Assembly: GCA_934317215.1 (NCBI GenBank)
Contig: CAKREH010000012.1
Span: 34,127-98,126, forward strand
Direction: 5' to 3'
Length of the DNA stretch: 64,000 nt
Source: an uncultured Roseburia sp.
Lineage (GTDB): Bacteria; Bacillota; Clostridia; Lachnospirales; Lachnospiraceae
The notes under the pieces were generated by a model. It searched no databases. It saw nothing but the letters and a program-made list of their open reading frames with translations, and was not told where the DNA came from. The translations under genes and the position numbers were made by a program. This document shows positions 43,839-52,174 of the stretch, one piece after another. Each line of letters begins with the position of its first letter. Positions within the stretch are counted from its first letter, which is position 1.

Positions 43839-44384
43839 TTAAAGCTGAAAATCTTCATAATCTTCCGGTGTAAAACGATGATAGATCAGATGGCATCCCT
43901 CATCCGTGATGCAGTAACGGTAATCATCCGGCACCCCATCCTCAAAGTAAACCAGATAATCAAATTCCCCGTGTGTCGTCTGTTCTACATGTACATGATC
44001 TGAATATCTGTGAAACTGCTGTAAAAGCTCGTCTATCGTGCAGCCATGTTTTCCGATTGTTTCTATGAAACTGGCAATGAACTCACTTCCGTTCGTACGC
44101 TCATACACATAATCGACACCACTCGGCGGAATTGCAATACAGAAACGTTCACCTTTATTGGAGATTTCCACACCGCCAAGTGTCTGCACCGTCTTTTTTG
44201 AAAATTCTGTAAGCAGTTCTGACATCTCTTTTTCTGCTGCATTGGTATGAAAGAAACGGTTCAGCGAGGTAATCGGATAATATAACCGGATCAGCTCACT
44301 CCGGTAACCAAGTTTTATCTGTTCTTCCTGTATGACCTCGATGATATTTTTTTCAAGTCTCGTAAAATCCACTGCATTTCCCAT
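43839..44384 (-). CDS. DUF3877-like hypothetical protein
   Basis: 181-residue soluble protein (FTRLEKNIIEVIQEEQIKLG, then RLYYPITSLNRFF, then HRFTPEDYEDFQL). It resembles a family of unknown function seen in Lachnospiraceae, probably DUF3877, assigned from memory of the pattern. No catalytic motif is apparent. It is a single gene between leuA and the Rrf2 gene. Confidence 0.6.
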   Translation of the reverse strand: MGNAVDFTRLEKNIIEVIQEEQIKLGYRSELIRLYYPITSLNRFFHTNAAEKEMSELLTEFSKKTVQTLGGVEISNKGERFCIAIPPSGVDYVYERTNGSEFIASFIETIGKHGCTIDELLQQFHRYSDHVHVEQTTHGEFDYLVYFEDGVPDDYRYCITDEGCHLIYHRFTPEDYEDFQL

Positions 44385-44502
44385 TTCTTTCTTCCTTAAT
44401 TATCTGACTGTCATTGTGCCGAACTGATAAATTCCGGCTTATTATTTTGCTCCCACTGTGTCGGATCAATCCAATCCCACGCTTCTTATTTTCTCATAAA
44501 AT

Positions 44503-44934
44503 TCAGATTACATACTCGCCGGCACGCTGTCTCTCGTAATCCACTAAATCTGCGAGTGTGATACTGTCAACAACCTGGTTGATCGCCTCGTTCATTTTTT
44601 TCCACACCAGAACTGTTGCACAGTCATTCATTTTATCACAGGTGTCTTCATCCTCGACGCATGCCACCGGTGCAAGGCTTCCCTCTGTCAGGCGTAATAT
44701 CATTCCGACGGTATATTCTTCCGGTCTTTTTGTCAGAATGTATCCTCCCTGTGCACCACGAATACTCTTTACATATTTTGCCTTATTTAAAACGGAAATA
44801 ATCTGCTCTAAATATTTATCTGAAATTTCCTGGCGTCTCGCAATATCCTTTAAACTGATCGGCTCTCCTGTATTATTCAGTGCAAGATCCAGCATCAGGC
44901 GTAACGCATATCTTCCTTTTGTTGATATTCTCAT
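44503..44934 (-). CDS. Rrf2-family (IscR/CymR-like) regulator
   Basis: 143 residues: MRISTKGRYALRLMLDLAL, SLKDIARRQEISDKYLEQI (helix-turn-helix) and IRGAQGGYILTK (wing). Three cysteines (CVEDEDTCDKMNDC) are spaced 7 and 6, close to the cluster-binding cysteines of IscR, so Fe-S sensing is possible. GAGGAAAAT precedes the ATG. Its promoter carries a half-matched copy of the nifS operator, suggesting autoregulation and control of the nifS-nifU-metY-cysK operon. Confidence 0.88.
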   Translation of the reverse strand: MRISTKGRYALRLMLDLALNNTGEPISLKDIARRQEISDKYLEQIISVLNKAKYVKSIRGAQGGYILTKRPEEYTVGMILRLTEGSLAPVACVEDEDTCDKMNDCATVLVWKKMNEAINQVVDSITLADLVDYERQRAGEYVI

Positions 44935-45076
44935 ATTTTCCTCATTTCTGCGCTGTTTTTCATATTTTAGACTTGCGGATGCAGCGCAGCCGCAAATTCA
45001 TCCGTGAACGCTTTACTCATTCATTGAGATTCTTCCTTTTACATGTGATGTTATAATCAGCTATCACTGTACTAGA

Positions 45077-45115
45077 AGTATATCCGACTATTCATACTAT
45101 GTCAATAGGAATTAA
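45077..45115 (-). promoter_or_regulatory. Promoter and operator of the Rrf2 gene
   Basis: TTGACA (45105-45100) - 17 bases - TATACT (45082-45077). ATTCaTAcTAT and ATAGGAATT halves flank the -35 box, matching the nifS palindrome in part. Confidence 0.65.
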
Positions 45116-45123
45116 ACTAATCA

Positions 45124-45444
45124 CTAAAATATCTCTTTGCGCCACTGATATTTTGAAAGATCAACACATCCGTCTTTTACCTCTATGCCATCTGCTTCTA
45201 AAAGTCCGATCTGTCTGTTTTCGCCGCCAAATGCAAATGCCTCCGAAACTCTCCCCTCACGATTTACTACACGGTAACAGGGAATTCCTTCCGGGTCCGG
45301 ATTTACATGCAGCGCATAGCCGACCACTCTTGCCCACCTTTTATTTCCCGCAAGCGCAGCCACCTGTCCATAGGTTGCAACCGCACCGCGCGGAATCTGT
45401 TTTACGATATCATATATTTTTTCGTAGGAATTTTTCTGTTCCAT
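45124..45444 (-). CDS. MGMT-family (alkyltransferase-like) protein
   Basis: 106 residues, only the DNA-binding/active-site domain of O6-alkylguanine alkyltransferases: YDIVKQIPRGAVATYGQVAA and RWARVVGYAL. The active-site motif reads IPCYRVVN instead of PCHRVV. The cysteine is kept but the histidine is tyrosine, so it may be an alkyltransferase-like damage flag rather than a repair enzyme. Confidence 0.85.
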   Translation of the reverse strand: MEQKNSYEKIYDIVKQIPRGAVATYGQVAALAGNKRWARVVGYALHVNPDPEGIPCYRVVNREGRVSEAFAFGGENRQIGLLEADGIEVKDGCVDLSKYQWRKEIF

Positions 45445-45480
45445 ACTGCTCCTTATTTACAGATTATTAAAAACTCGTAA

Positions 45481-45748
45481 TTTTATGATGCTGCGCTCAT
45501 TGTACCATGTGCAAAATCAGCACATGATCCAATTCACCGTTCGTCAATCATGCAGGCATGTGTTACTGTTCAGACGCAAGCTTGACACTTTGCTGTCAAG
45601 CTATGCACCGTAGTATATATTGTTGTGAGATTACAGCCCCTGCCTCGAAGAGGCACTTTTCATGGGCTGTAATCGTTGCTGGTCACACTGGAAGTGTGAA
45701 CAGTAACAGGCATGTTGACTCGCTTGCGCTCATTATATCATGAATTAC
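45481..45748. repeat. Dispersed repeat R3 interrupted by a MITE
   Basis: The outer parts (45495-45561 and 45715-45745) match 48586-48675 when the inserted element is removed. They include the hairpin CATGTGC-aaaatca-GCACATG and the tail TTGCGCTCATTATATCATGA. No gene lies between 45445 and 45864. Confidence 0.7.
45562..45707 (+). mobile_element. 146-bp MITE-like element, copy 1
   Basis: Perfect 11-bp terminal inverted repeats (GTTACTGTTCA / TGAACAGTAAC) and an 8-bp target duplication AGGCATGT (45554-45561 and 45708-45715). Internal stems include GCTTGACA/TGTCAAGC, ATTACAGCCC/GGGCTGTAAT with TGCCTC/GAGGCA inside, and TCACACT/AGTGTGA. The uninterrupted target is seen at 48.6 kb. It has no coding capacity worth calling and must be moved in trans. 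Confidence 0.8.
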
Positions 45749-45766
45749 TTTTTTGCGCCATTAACC

Positions 45767-45795
45767 TTGCAATCACGTTAAGAACATGCTAAAAT
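45767..45795 (+). promoter_or_regulatory. Promoter of the SulP gene
   Basis: TTGCAA - 17 bases - TAAAAT, 70 bases before the SulP start. Confidence 0.6.
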
Positions 45796-45864
45796 TTTAA
45801 CTTGTGTTTTTATAAATTTTTTATATTTTTTATACTTAGGAAAGAATTGGAGTACAAAAGACCT

Positions 45865-47535
45865 ATGAACGAACTAAGACCAAAACTATTTGACGTAATG
45901 AAGGGCTACACAAAAGAGCAGCTCATCAAAGATATCCTCTCCGGTATCATTGTGGCGATCATTGCTCTTCCACTTTCTATCGCACTTGCGATCGCTTCCG
46001 GTGTCAGTCCGGTACAGGGACTCTACACTGCGATCGTTGCCGGATTTTTTATTTCCTTTTTCGGAGGAAGCCGTGTCCAGATCGGTGGGCCGACCGCCGC
46101 ATTTGTTGTTATCATCTATGGCATCGTGACCACTTACGGTACAGACGGACTGATTGTCGCAACAATCATGGCAGGTATCATTTTATGTATTATGGGTCTC
46201 TGCCATTTTGGTTCCCTGATCAAATATATTCCTTATACGATCACGACAGGTTTTACCTGTGGTATCGCAATCACCCTGTTTGTAGGACAGATCAAAGATT
46301 TTCTTGGACTTGATATGGGTGCTGTTCCTTCTGAATTTATTGAAAAACTTGGCGCCTATGCTGCAAATATCACAACCACCAATCCGGTTACCGTTGCAAT
46401 CGGTGTCGTTGCACTGGTGATTTTAATCCTGTGGCCGAAAGTAACTGACAAACTGCCGGGATCCCTGATCGCAATTATCGTAACGACCGCCATCGTTTAT
46501 TTTGCAAAACTGCCGGTCAACACGATCGGAAGTGTTTACGGAGAGCTTTCCTCAGCATTTCCGTCTTTCCACATGCCGGCATTCAGCTATAAACTGGTAC
46601 AGGAACTGATCTCCCCGGCATTTACGATCGCAATTTTAGCCGGTATTGAATCCCTGCTCTCCGCAGTCGTATCCGACGGTATGATTGGTGACACCCACAA
46701 GTCAAACGCTGAGCTGATCGGTCAGGGACTTGGAAATATTTTTTCCGGTCTGTTTGGCGGAATCCCTGCTACCGGAGCGATTGCCCGTACTGCTGCAAAC
46801 GTAAGAAACGGCGGACGTACCCCGATCGCAGGTATCACACACTGTATCACTTTAAGTATTATTTTGGTTGTTTTAATGCCGCTTGCTTCCTTAATTCCAA
46901 TGACAACATTAGCCGCAGTACTCTTAGTCGTTGCATGGAACATGGCAGACTGGACTTCCTTTTTCCATCTGTGCAAAACCGCTCCAAAGAGTGATGTGAT
47001 CGTACTTGTTGCAACATTTTTCCTGACTGTATTTTTTGACCTTGTCGTTGCCATCGAAGTCGGTGTCGTACTTGCCGCACTTTTATTTATGAAACGTATG
47101 GCAGAAACTGCCGATGTCACTGCCTGGAAATATGCAGATGAGCCGGATGTCACCCCTGGCGAAGCTGAAAAAATGCGTGATATTCCACACTCGATCCGTG
47201 TATTTGAGATCAGTGGACCGCTGTTTTTCGCCGCTGCCGATGAAATTCTTACAATTACCAGTGACAAGTCAACCAAAGTTATCATTATCCGTATGCGAAG
47301 CGTTCCGGCAATCGATGCCAGCGCAATGCGTTCCCTGCGTGACCTTGCTGCCCGTGCGAAGAAAAAACATATCACTTTGATCTTCTCACATGTCAACGAA
47401 CAGCCGATGTCCGTTATGAAAAAAGATCACTTTATCGAGCTGATCGGGGAAGAACATTTCCTTCCGAATATTGTGGAAGCTCTCGATTATGCGGAAAATA
47501 TGGTCGCAGATTCCGGTCATAAGGCTGCTAAGTAA
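45865..47535 (+). CDS. SulP-family anion transporter with STAS domain
   Basis: 556 residues. SulP membrane domain with ten or more segments (GIIVAIIALPLSIALAIASG, GLYTAIVAGFFISFFGGSRV, IPATGAIARTAANVRNGGRT) and a C-terminal STAS domain from about residue 435 (IRVFEISGPLFFAAADEI, VPAIDASAMRSLRDLA). Likely carries sulfate, bicarbonate or an organic anion; the substrate is not determined. The start at 45865 is chosen because family similarity begins there; GGAG is 12 bases away. An in-frame TTG at 45850 with AGGAAAG is an alternative. Confidence 0.9.
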   Translation: MNELRPKLFDVMKGYTKEQLIKDILSGIIVAIIALPLSIALAIASGVSPVQGLYTAIVAGFFISFFGGSRVQIGGPTAAFVVIIYGIVTTYGTDGLIVATIMAGIILCIMGLCHFGSLIKYIPYTITTGFTCGIAITLFVGQIKDFLGLDMGAVPSEFIEKLGAYAANITTTNPVTVAIGVVALVILILWPKVTDKLPGSLIAIIVTTAIVYFAKLPVNTIGSVYGELSSAFPSFHMPAFSYKLVQELISPAFTIAILAGIESLLSAVVSDGMIGDTHKSNAELIGQGLGNIFSGLFGGIPATGAIARTAANVRNGGRTPIAGITHCITLSIILVVLMPLASLIPMTTLAAVLLVVAWNMADWTSFFHLCKTAPKSDVIVLVATFFLTVFFDLVVAIEVGVVLAALLFMKRMAETADVTAWKYADEPDVTPGEAEKMRDIPHSIRVFEISGPLFFAAADEILTITSDKSTKVIIIRMRSVPAIDASAMRSLRDLAARAKKKHITLIFSHVNEQPMSVMKKDHFIELIGEEHFLPNIVEALDYAENMVADSGHKAAK

Positions 47536-47592
47536 CAGAATTTATTTATTCTTATGATGAAATATCGGATTAGGATGGCTGCACACTTCCTT

Positions 47593-48009
47593 TTACTGTG
47601 TCAGCCATTCTATCTCCGCGTCCTCTGTCGATGTTTCCATCTCTGCCTGACCTTCCCCTTCTTTTAAAACGGTGCAGTTGTGATTGTCATCCACCTGAAC
47701 CTGATAAAAATATTTCAAATCGTCGCTGACACCATTACTGTACTGATATTCCACAAAATACTGCGCTTGTGCCGGTGTTTCGGCAGGTTCGAAACCAAAC
47801 GACGTCTCTTTGATCTCACAATCCGAATCATATTGATCTAAATACTCCTGAAAAATTGGATCTGTGTATCCTCTTGCAATCTCACTTCGGTCATACAGTT
47901 CCTGCATCACGGCATCTTCCTCTATACCGGCGGATCCACTATTTGCTCCACATCCTGCCAAAAACATTCCCATGATAAGCAGCAAACCTGTTATTTTACT
48001 CCTGCGCAT
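47593..48009 (-). CDS. Small lipoprotein, unknown
   Basis: 138 residues with a lipoprotein signal peptide ending in the lipobox LAGCGANS (cysteine near 20). The mature part is acidic (MQELYDRSEIARGYTDPIF, then FFVEYQ-like QYFVEYQYSNGVSDDLKYF). No family recognised. The start at 48009 follows GGGAGG and overlaps the end of the GerM-like gene by 14 bases, so the two are coupled. Confidence 0.7.
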   Translation of the reverse strand: MRRSKITGLLLIMGMFLAGCGANSGSAGIEEDAVMQELYDRSEIARGYTDPIFQEYLDQYDSDCEIKETSFGFEPAETPAQAQYFVEYQYSNGVSDDLKYFYQVQVDDNHNCTVLKEGEGQAEMETSTEDAEIEWLTQ

Positions 48010-48478
48010 CGTATGTATACCTCCCCTGTAAAGTCTCATACTCTGCATGCCCGGTGCTCCAGGTTCCTCCCTCCACCAGAAGATACACTGCCTTGGCATC
48101 ATAGGCGTCCAGATAAGTATTGACTACGCTTCCAACTGTCGCGTACTCTCCTGCTGTTCCCATCTGATTTATATATTCCTCAAATGTTTTCGACAGATCA
48201 AGCGTTATGGTATCCTCTTCCTGTTTAAAATCAAGCACTTTCACATCCGACGGAACCACACCGGCATCGATCAGCGCAGCCATGATATTTTCAGGCGTAA
48301 GCGCATCGAGCGATACCGTTTCTGTGTCAAAACCATCTGCATTTTCATTGCTTTTGTATATGGTAATATTATTGTCTGCTTTATTGGTATTTTCCTGTTT
48401 GCCACAGCCTGATGCTGCCATAAGAACTGCCGCTGCTAAAATCAATGTCATGTTCCGCGTTACACTTGTCAGTTTCAT
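47996..48478 (-). CDS. GerMN-domain lipoprotein
   Basis: 160 residues. The signal peptide ends in MAASGCGKQ (lipobox cysteine near 26). A GerMN/sporulation-type domain follows (LTPENIMAALIDAGVVPSDV, LDLSKTFEEYINQMGTAGEY, SVVNTYLDAYDAKAVYLLVE). GerM proteins function in sporulation and germination in Bacillus. The role here is unproven, but the domain occurs in many secreted clostridial proteins. The start at 48478 follows GAGGAG. Confidence 0.8.
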   Translation of the reverse strand: MKLTSVTRNMTLILAAAVLMAASGCGKQENTNKADNNITIYKSNENADGFDTETVSLDALTPENIMAALIDAGVVPSDVKVLDFKQEEDTITLDLSKTFEEYINQMGTAGEYATVGSVVNTYLDAYDAKAVYLLVEGGTWSTGHAEYETLQGRYTYDAQE

Positions 48479-48585
48479 GTTTTGTCTCCTCTTTTCTGTC
48501 ATTTTTTCTTTCAATTTCTATTCATTTTTAGTGATAATGGGCATACACAGATAGTTTTCCTGCTATATACCCATTTGCCAGATTT

Positions 48586-48680
48586 ATTATATCATGTGCA
48601 AAATCGGCACATGATCCAATTCGCCGTTCGTCAATCATGCAAGCATGTTGACTCTCTTGCGCTCATTATATCATGAAGCA
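48586..48680. repeat. Dispersed repeat R3, uninterrupted copy
   Basis: Matches the sequence around the MITE at 45.5-45.7 kb, with AAGCATGTTGACTC where the MITE copy is split. It acts as the empty-site comparison. The whole 48479-48846 gap holds only this repeat, a GAGCTTCGCTC palindrome and the R1 copy. Confidence 0.7.
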
Positions 48681-48795
48681 CGGCTTCATGATCGTTATCT
48701 ACACGAGCTTCGCTCGGCAGTCTTATTATATCTTATCTCATTTTGTTTTTGTTAAGCCTTGGTCAAAATTAAGAAAATCTTCCGTATTTCCAACC

Positions 48796-48831
48796 ATAAA
48801 ATACACCTTCCGCGAACACTCTATGATCACG
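48796..48831. repeat. Dispersed repeat R1, copy 3
   Basis: Core TACACCTTCCGCGAACACTC, matching the two copies in the rib leader with a few changes. No terminator hairpin is attached here. Confidence 0.5.
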
Positions 48832-48846
48832 CGAAACAGCAGTCCT

Positions 48847-49680
48847 TCACAGTTCGCCCCTGTCTCCCCCGCTGATGCGCACTGATATCTCCGTCACATA
48901 CTCCTGCACCGTCTCCGCCATCAGCTGATCCACCGTGTAAACTTCCAGGAATTCTTCCGCCAGTGTGATCTGATGTTCATCTGCATAAGCAAGAAGTTTC
49001 CGGTAAGCCTCCCCGATGTTTCTCCAGTGTCCTTTAAAATAAGTTGTCAGGTATTTCCCCTCCGGCATAAAATGACAGGACATGCCGCCCGGCTTATGTT
49101 TCATCAGCAATATTACGTTGCTGTAATTTGCATAAATCTGCTGTCTGACATCTTTTGCATACTGGATGTAACCAATCTCATAACAGATGCTTTTGCTGCG
49201 GCTCTCATAAAAATTGATCAGTTCCGCTGTGCGCTCCGCAAATTCTGATTCCGAAACGTCTAAAAATGCATCCATCAGATAATATCTGCCCGGTTTTTCA
49301 CAGATAAATATCTCATCCGGCTCCTTGTCCAGATATCCCCTGACTTTTTTACTTTTTTCTGCCATCCACTGCCTGCGATCCTTTAACAGCCGGATTTTTT
49401 CTGCCAGAATCCGTTCCTCTTTTTCAAACAGCTCCAATAATTTTTCCGGAGTCCGGTCACTTAGAAATGTCTGGATCTCTTTTAGAGACATACCAAGTTC
49501 CTTTAGCATAATGATCGCTTCGAGCACTTCGATCTGGTGGATCGAATAATAACGGTACTCGTTGTCAAGTACGATTTCCGGCGAAAACAAGCCGATCTTG
49601 TCATAATGAAATAAGGTGTTTTTGGTGACGTGCATGAGCTTTGCAAGCTCACCGGTTGTCAGATATTGACTTTTGTCCAC
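48847..49680 (-). CDS. MerR-family regulator with effector domain
   Basis: 277 residues. N-terminal MerR helix-turn-helix (YLTTGELAKLMHVTKNTLFH, then YDKIGLFSPEIV and YRYYSIHQIEVLEAI), coiled coil, then a GyrI/BmrR-like ligand domain. The start is GTG 49680 with GAGGGGAG seven bases upstream; ATGs further upstream would extend it by about 50 residues with no similarity. It is divergent from the MATE gene, whose promoter has the MerR signature spacing, so it probably controls that pump. Confidence 0.88.
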   Translation of the reverse strand: MDKSQYLTTGELAKLMHVTKNTLFHYDKIGLFSPEIVLDNEYRYYSIHQIEVLEAIIMLKELGMSLKEIQTFLSDRTPEKLLELFEKEERILAEKIRLLKDRRQWMAEKSKKVRGYLDKEPDEIFICEKPGRYYLMDAFLDVSESEFAERTAELINFYESRSKSICYEIGYIQYAKDVRQQIYANYSNVILLMKHKPGGMSCHFMPEGKYLTTYFKGHWRNIGEAYRKLLAYADEHQITLAEEFLEVYTVDQLMAETVQEYVTEISVRISGGDRGEL

Positions 49681-49708
49681 TTTTAATCTCCCCTCAGGAA
49701 AAAAGTTC

Positions 49709-49739
49709 TTGACTATATGGTAACAATATAGTTTATGAT
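49709..49739 (+). promoter_or_regulatory. MerR-type promoter of the MATE gene
   Basis: TTGACT - 19 bases - TATGAT. The stretched 19-base spacer holds an inverted repeat ACTATAT - 7 - ATATAGT (49712-49732), the usual layout for MerR activators. Confidence 0.75.
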
Positions 49740-49816
49740 AGCATTTGTTTCTCAAAACCGCAATTTTCATCTGCATTGACACAACATTCAAAAATATTTC
49801 AAATGAGGAACCCATT

Positions 49817-51145
49817 ATGGCACAGTCCATTGGTCAGAAATTCACACCTGTCACTTTATTAAAATTCGCATTACCATCCATGGTCATGATGGTACTCATG
49901 TCCTGTTATACAATCACGGACGGCATTTTTATCTCGCGCTTTCTTGGAGATAATGCGCTGTCCGCAGTCAATATCGTTTATCCGGTCATCAATATCGTAC
50001 TCGCCATCGGCGTCATGCTCGCAACCGGAGGAAGCGCCGTCGTCGCTAAGAAAATGGGCGAAGGGAAAGACGATGAAGCAAAAGAAAATTTTTCCATGCT
50101 CGTGTTTACCGGTGTTGTGGCAAGTGTTGTCATCCTGATACTGACGATTTTATTTTTAGAGCCAATCTGCCGCGCTCTCGGTGCAAATGATTCATTACTT
50201 GCAAACTGCAAAGCATATCTTTTTACCGTTGTTTTATTCGCCCCGGCATGTATGCTGCAGAGCCTGTTCCAGACGTTCTTCGTAACAGCTGGAAAACCGC
50301 ACATTGGCATGACGTTAGTTATCAGTGCCGGCATCGCAAACGCCGTGTTGGACTATGTATTTTTATCTCCTCTTGGATTTGGCATTGAAGGAGCCGCCTT
50401 AGCCACCGGTATCGGTCAGCTCATACCTGCAGTCGTGGGACTCTTCTACTTTTTCTTTGTCAAGGGCGAGCTTTATTTTACAAAATTTCATTTTCACGGA
50501 AGTGTCCTTTCCGCTGCAAGTTTTAACGGTGCATCCGAGATGGTAACGAATATTGCAAACGCTGTGATCACTTATGCATTTAACAAAATCATGCTGCGCC
50601 TTGCCGGTGAAAACGGTGTTGCCGCAATCACGATACTGCTTTATTCCCAATTTTTATTTAATGCGCTTTTTCTTGGATTTTCCATGGGTGTTGCACCTGT
50701 GATCAGTTACAATTACGGTGCAAAAAATACAGGCGGACTGAAAAGCGTCTGCAAAATCTGCAGACGCTTCGTGATCGTTTCTTCTATTATAATTACTATT
50801 TGCTGTAACCTGCTCTCCGAGCCGATCGTACTTTTGTTTGTGGGTGGAAAAACAGCGACTTATGACCTTGCTGCCGGCGGTTTTTCGGTATTCTGTCTGA
50901 CCTTTTTATTCAGCGGCTATAATATTTTTTCATCCGCTCTCTTTACGTCACTCTCAGACGGTAAAACCTCGGCGGTCATATCCTTTACAAGAACCTTTGT
51001 TTTTATCCTGCTGTCACTCCTCACACTGCCAGCTATTTTAGGTGTGACCGGTGTGTGGCTCGCAATCCCGGTGGCGGAGTTTGTGACACTGTTTTTATCG
51101 ATTTTTTATCAGCGGCGCAAACGGACGGTTTATCATTACGCCTGA
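49817..51145 (+). CDS. MATE-family efflux transporter
   Basis: 442 residues, twelve membrane segments in two halves (ITDGIFISRFLGDNALSAVN; ASFNGASEMVTNIANAVITY). It belongs to the NorM/DinF-like multidrug exporters driven by Na+ or H+. GAGGAACCC precedes the ATG at 49817. Expression is probably switched on by the divergent MerR protein when it binds a drug-like ligand. The 3' end overlaps the convergent CBS gene by 10 bases. Confidence 0.92.
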   Translation: MAQSIGQKFTPVTLLKFALPSMVMMVLMSCYTITDGIFISRFLGDNALSAVNIVYPVINIVLAIGVMLATGGSAVVAKKMGEGKDDEAKENFSMLVFTGVVASVVILILTILFLEPICRALGANDSLLANCKAYLFTVVLFAPACMLQSLFQTFFVTAGKPHIGMTLVISAGIANAVLDYVFLSPLGFGIEGAALATGIGQLIPAVVGLFYFFFVKGELYFTKFHFHGSVLSAASFNGASEMVTNIANAVITYAFNKIMLRLAGENGVAAITILLYSQFLFNALFLGFSMGVAPVISYNYGAKNTGGLKSVCKICRRFVIVSSIIITICCNLLSEPIVLLFVGGKTATYDLAAGGFSVFCLTFLFSGYNIFSSALFTSLSDGKTSAVISFTRTFVFILLSLLTLPAILGVTGVWLAIPVAEFVTLFLSIFYQRRKRTVYHYA

Positions 51146-51546
51146 GCAGCCGCTTTCTTCCCAAGATATGCCAGCACATCTTTTCTGGTCACGATCCCGA
51201 TAAACACCTTTTTATCATCCACGACCGGAACAAAGTTCTGGTTCATTACCTTATCAAACAAATTCTCCATGGATTCATCAATCTTTACCGCCTGATTATC
51301 CCTTCTACGCTCGATCGACGTGATCGGCATATCCTCAAGCAGCTTCAGATCCGGGAAATTACGATCCTTTAAAAACCAGAGCAGATCTCCCTCTGTGATC
51401 GTACCGATATATTTTCCTTCCTCGCTAAGCAGCGGAATAGCTGTGTAACCGTGATGTTCCATTTTCTCAAGCACCTGACGCATGGTGTCCGTCTCTTCCA
51501 CATGTGCTACGTCCTCCTTCGGTGTCAGAAAAAATAAAATGTTCAT
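51136..51546 (-). CDS. CBS-domain protein
   Basis: 136 residues made of a pair of CBS domains (FFLTPKEDVAHVEETDTMRQ; YIGTITEGDLLWFL; FVPVVDDKKVFIGIVTRKDV). Such proteins sense adenine nucleotides or act as small regulatory partners; the partner is unknown. The start at 51546 follows GGGGG. Confidence 0.85.
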   Translation of the reverse strand: MNILFFLTPKEDVAHVEETDTMRQVLEKMEHHGYTAIPLLSEEGKYIGTITEGDLLWFLKDRNFPDLKLLEDMPITSIERRRDNQAVKIDESMENLFDKVMNQNFVPVVDDKKVFIGIVTRKDVLAYLGKKAAAQA

Positions 51547-51652
51547 ATGTGTTGCCCCCATTTGTTTATTGATTTGTGCATTTTGATTATACTACCATTT
51601 CGGGGGTGGGACAACGGGGGAGTTATACTCTTACTATTTATCTATTATCCTC

Positions 51653-51800
51653 GTTACTGGTCACACTTCCAGTGTGACCAGCAACGATTACAGCCCATGA
51701 AAAGTGCCTCTTCGAGGCAGGGGCTGTAATCTCACAACAATATACACTATGGCGCATATCTTGACGGCAAAGTGTCAGGCTTGCGTCTGAACAGCGGTCA
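51653..51800 (-). mobile_element. MITE-like element, copy 2 (inverted)
   Basis: Reverse-oriented copy of the 45562-45707 element, about 93% alike by eye, with the same internal stems. One terminal repeat is intact (GTTACTGGTCA); the other is degraded (ACCGCTGTTCA). No clear target duplication. It abuts the left gdhA-flank repeat. Confidence 0.75.
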
Positions 51801-52040
51801 AAGAACTTCTTACAGAAGTAAATAAGATTCAGGAAAAAAGCTGAGTACACTTATAATGTTGTTGTGGTATCCTGTTTATGAATATTCTGACACTTCACAT
51901 GTCTTATACATGCATAAAGAAAAGTCTCATAAACACCAGTCAAATCGAAGATTTGATTTGTTTACAGGACTTAGCAATATTATTATTATCTTAGAAATTC
52001 TCGATTAGCATACACCCTGTGCTAACATGGCAGCTTCTAA
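51800..52040 (-). pseudogene. Remnant of a second gdhA 3' end (left flank repeat)
   Basis: Diverged direct repeat of 57263-57482. It includes the last codons of gdhA (AMLAQGVC stop, 52034-52005) and a terminator hairpin whose base changes keep pairing. On the plus strand it also keeps the tail of an unknown gene (KELLTEVNKI...). It marks the left edge of the island. The rest of 51547-52174 holds only the MITE copy and AT-rich sequence. Confidence 0.7.
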
Positions 52041-52174
52041 GGTGTCCGCAGATTTGCAGGGGTTTTGAGGTCGGTTGTATATCACGTGTATAGAGTGATT
52101 GTCTGATAATTTCGATTAACATTTATTTTAGAAAGCAATATAATATATACAAACAATGCTTGAAAAAAACGGAA

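Noticed and set aside
45558..45743. 61-residue frame inside the MITE-like element, with a similar frame in the copy at 51.7 kb
   Set aside because: The shared peptide simply follows the repeated DNA; stems and inverted ends explain the conservation better than coding.
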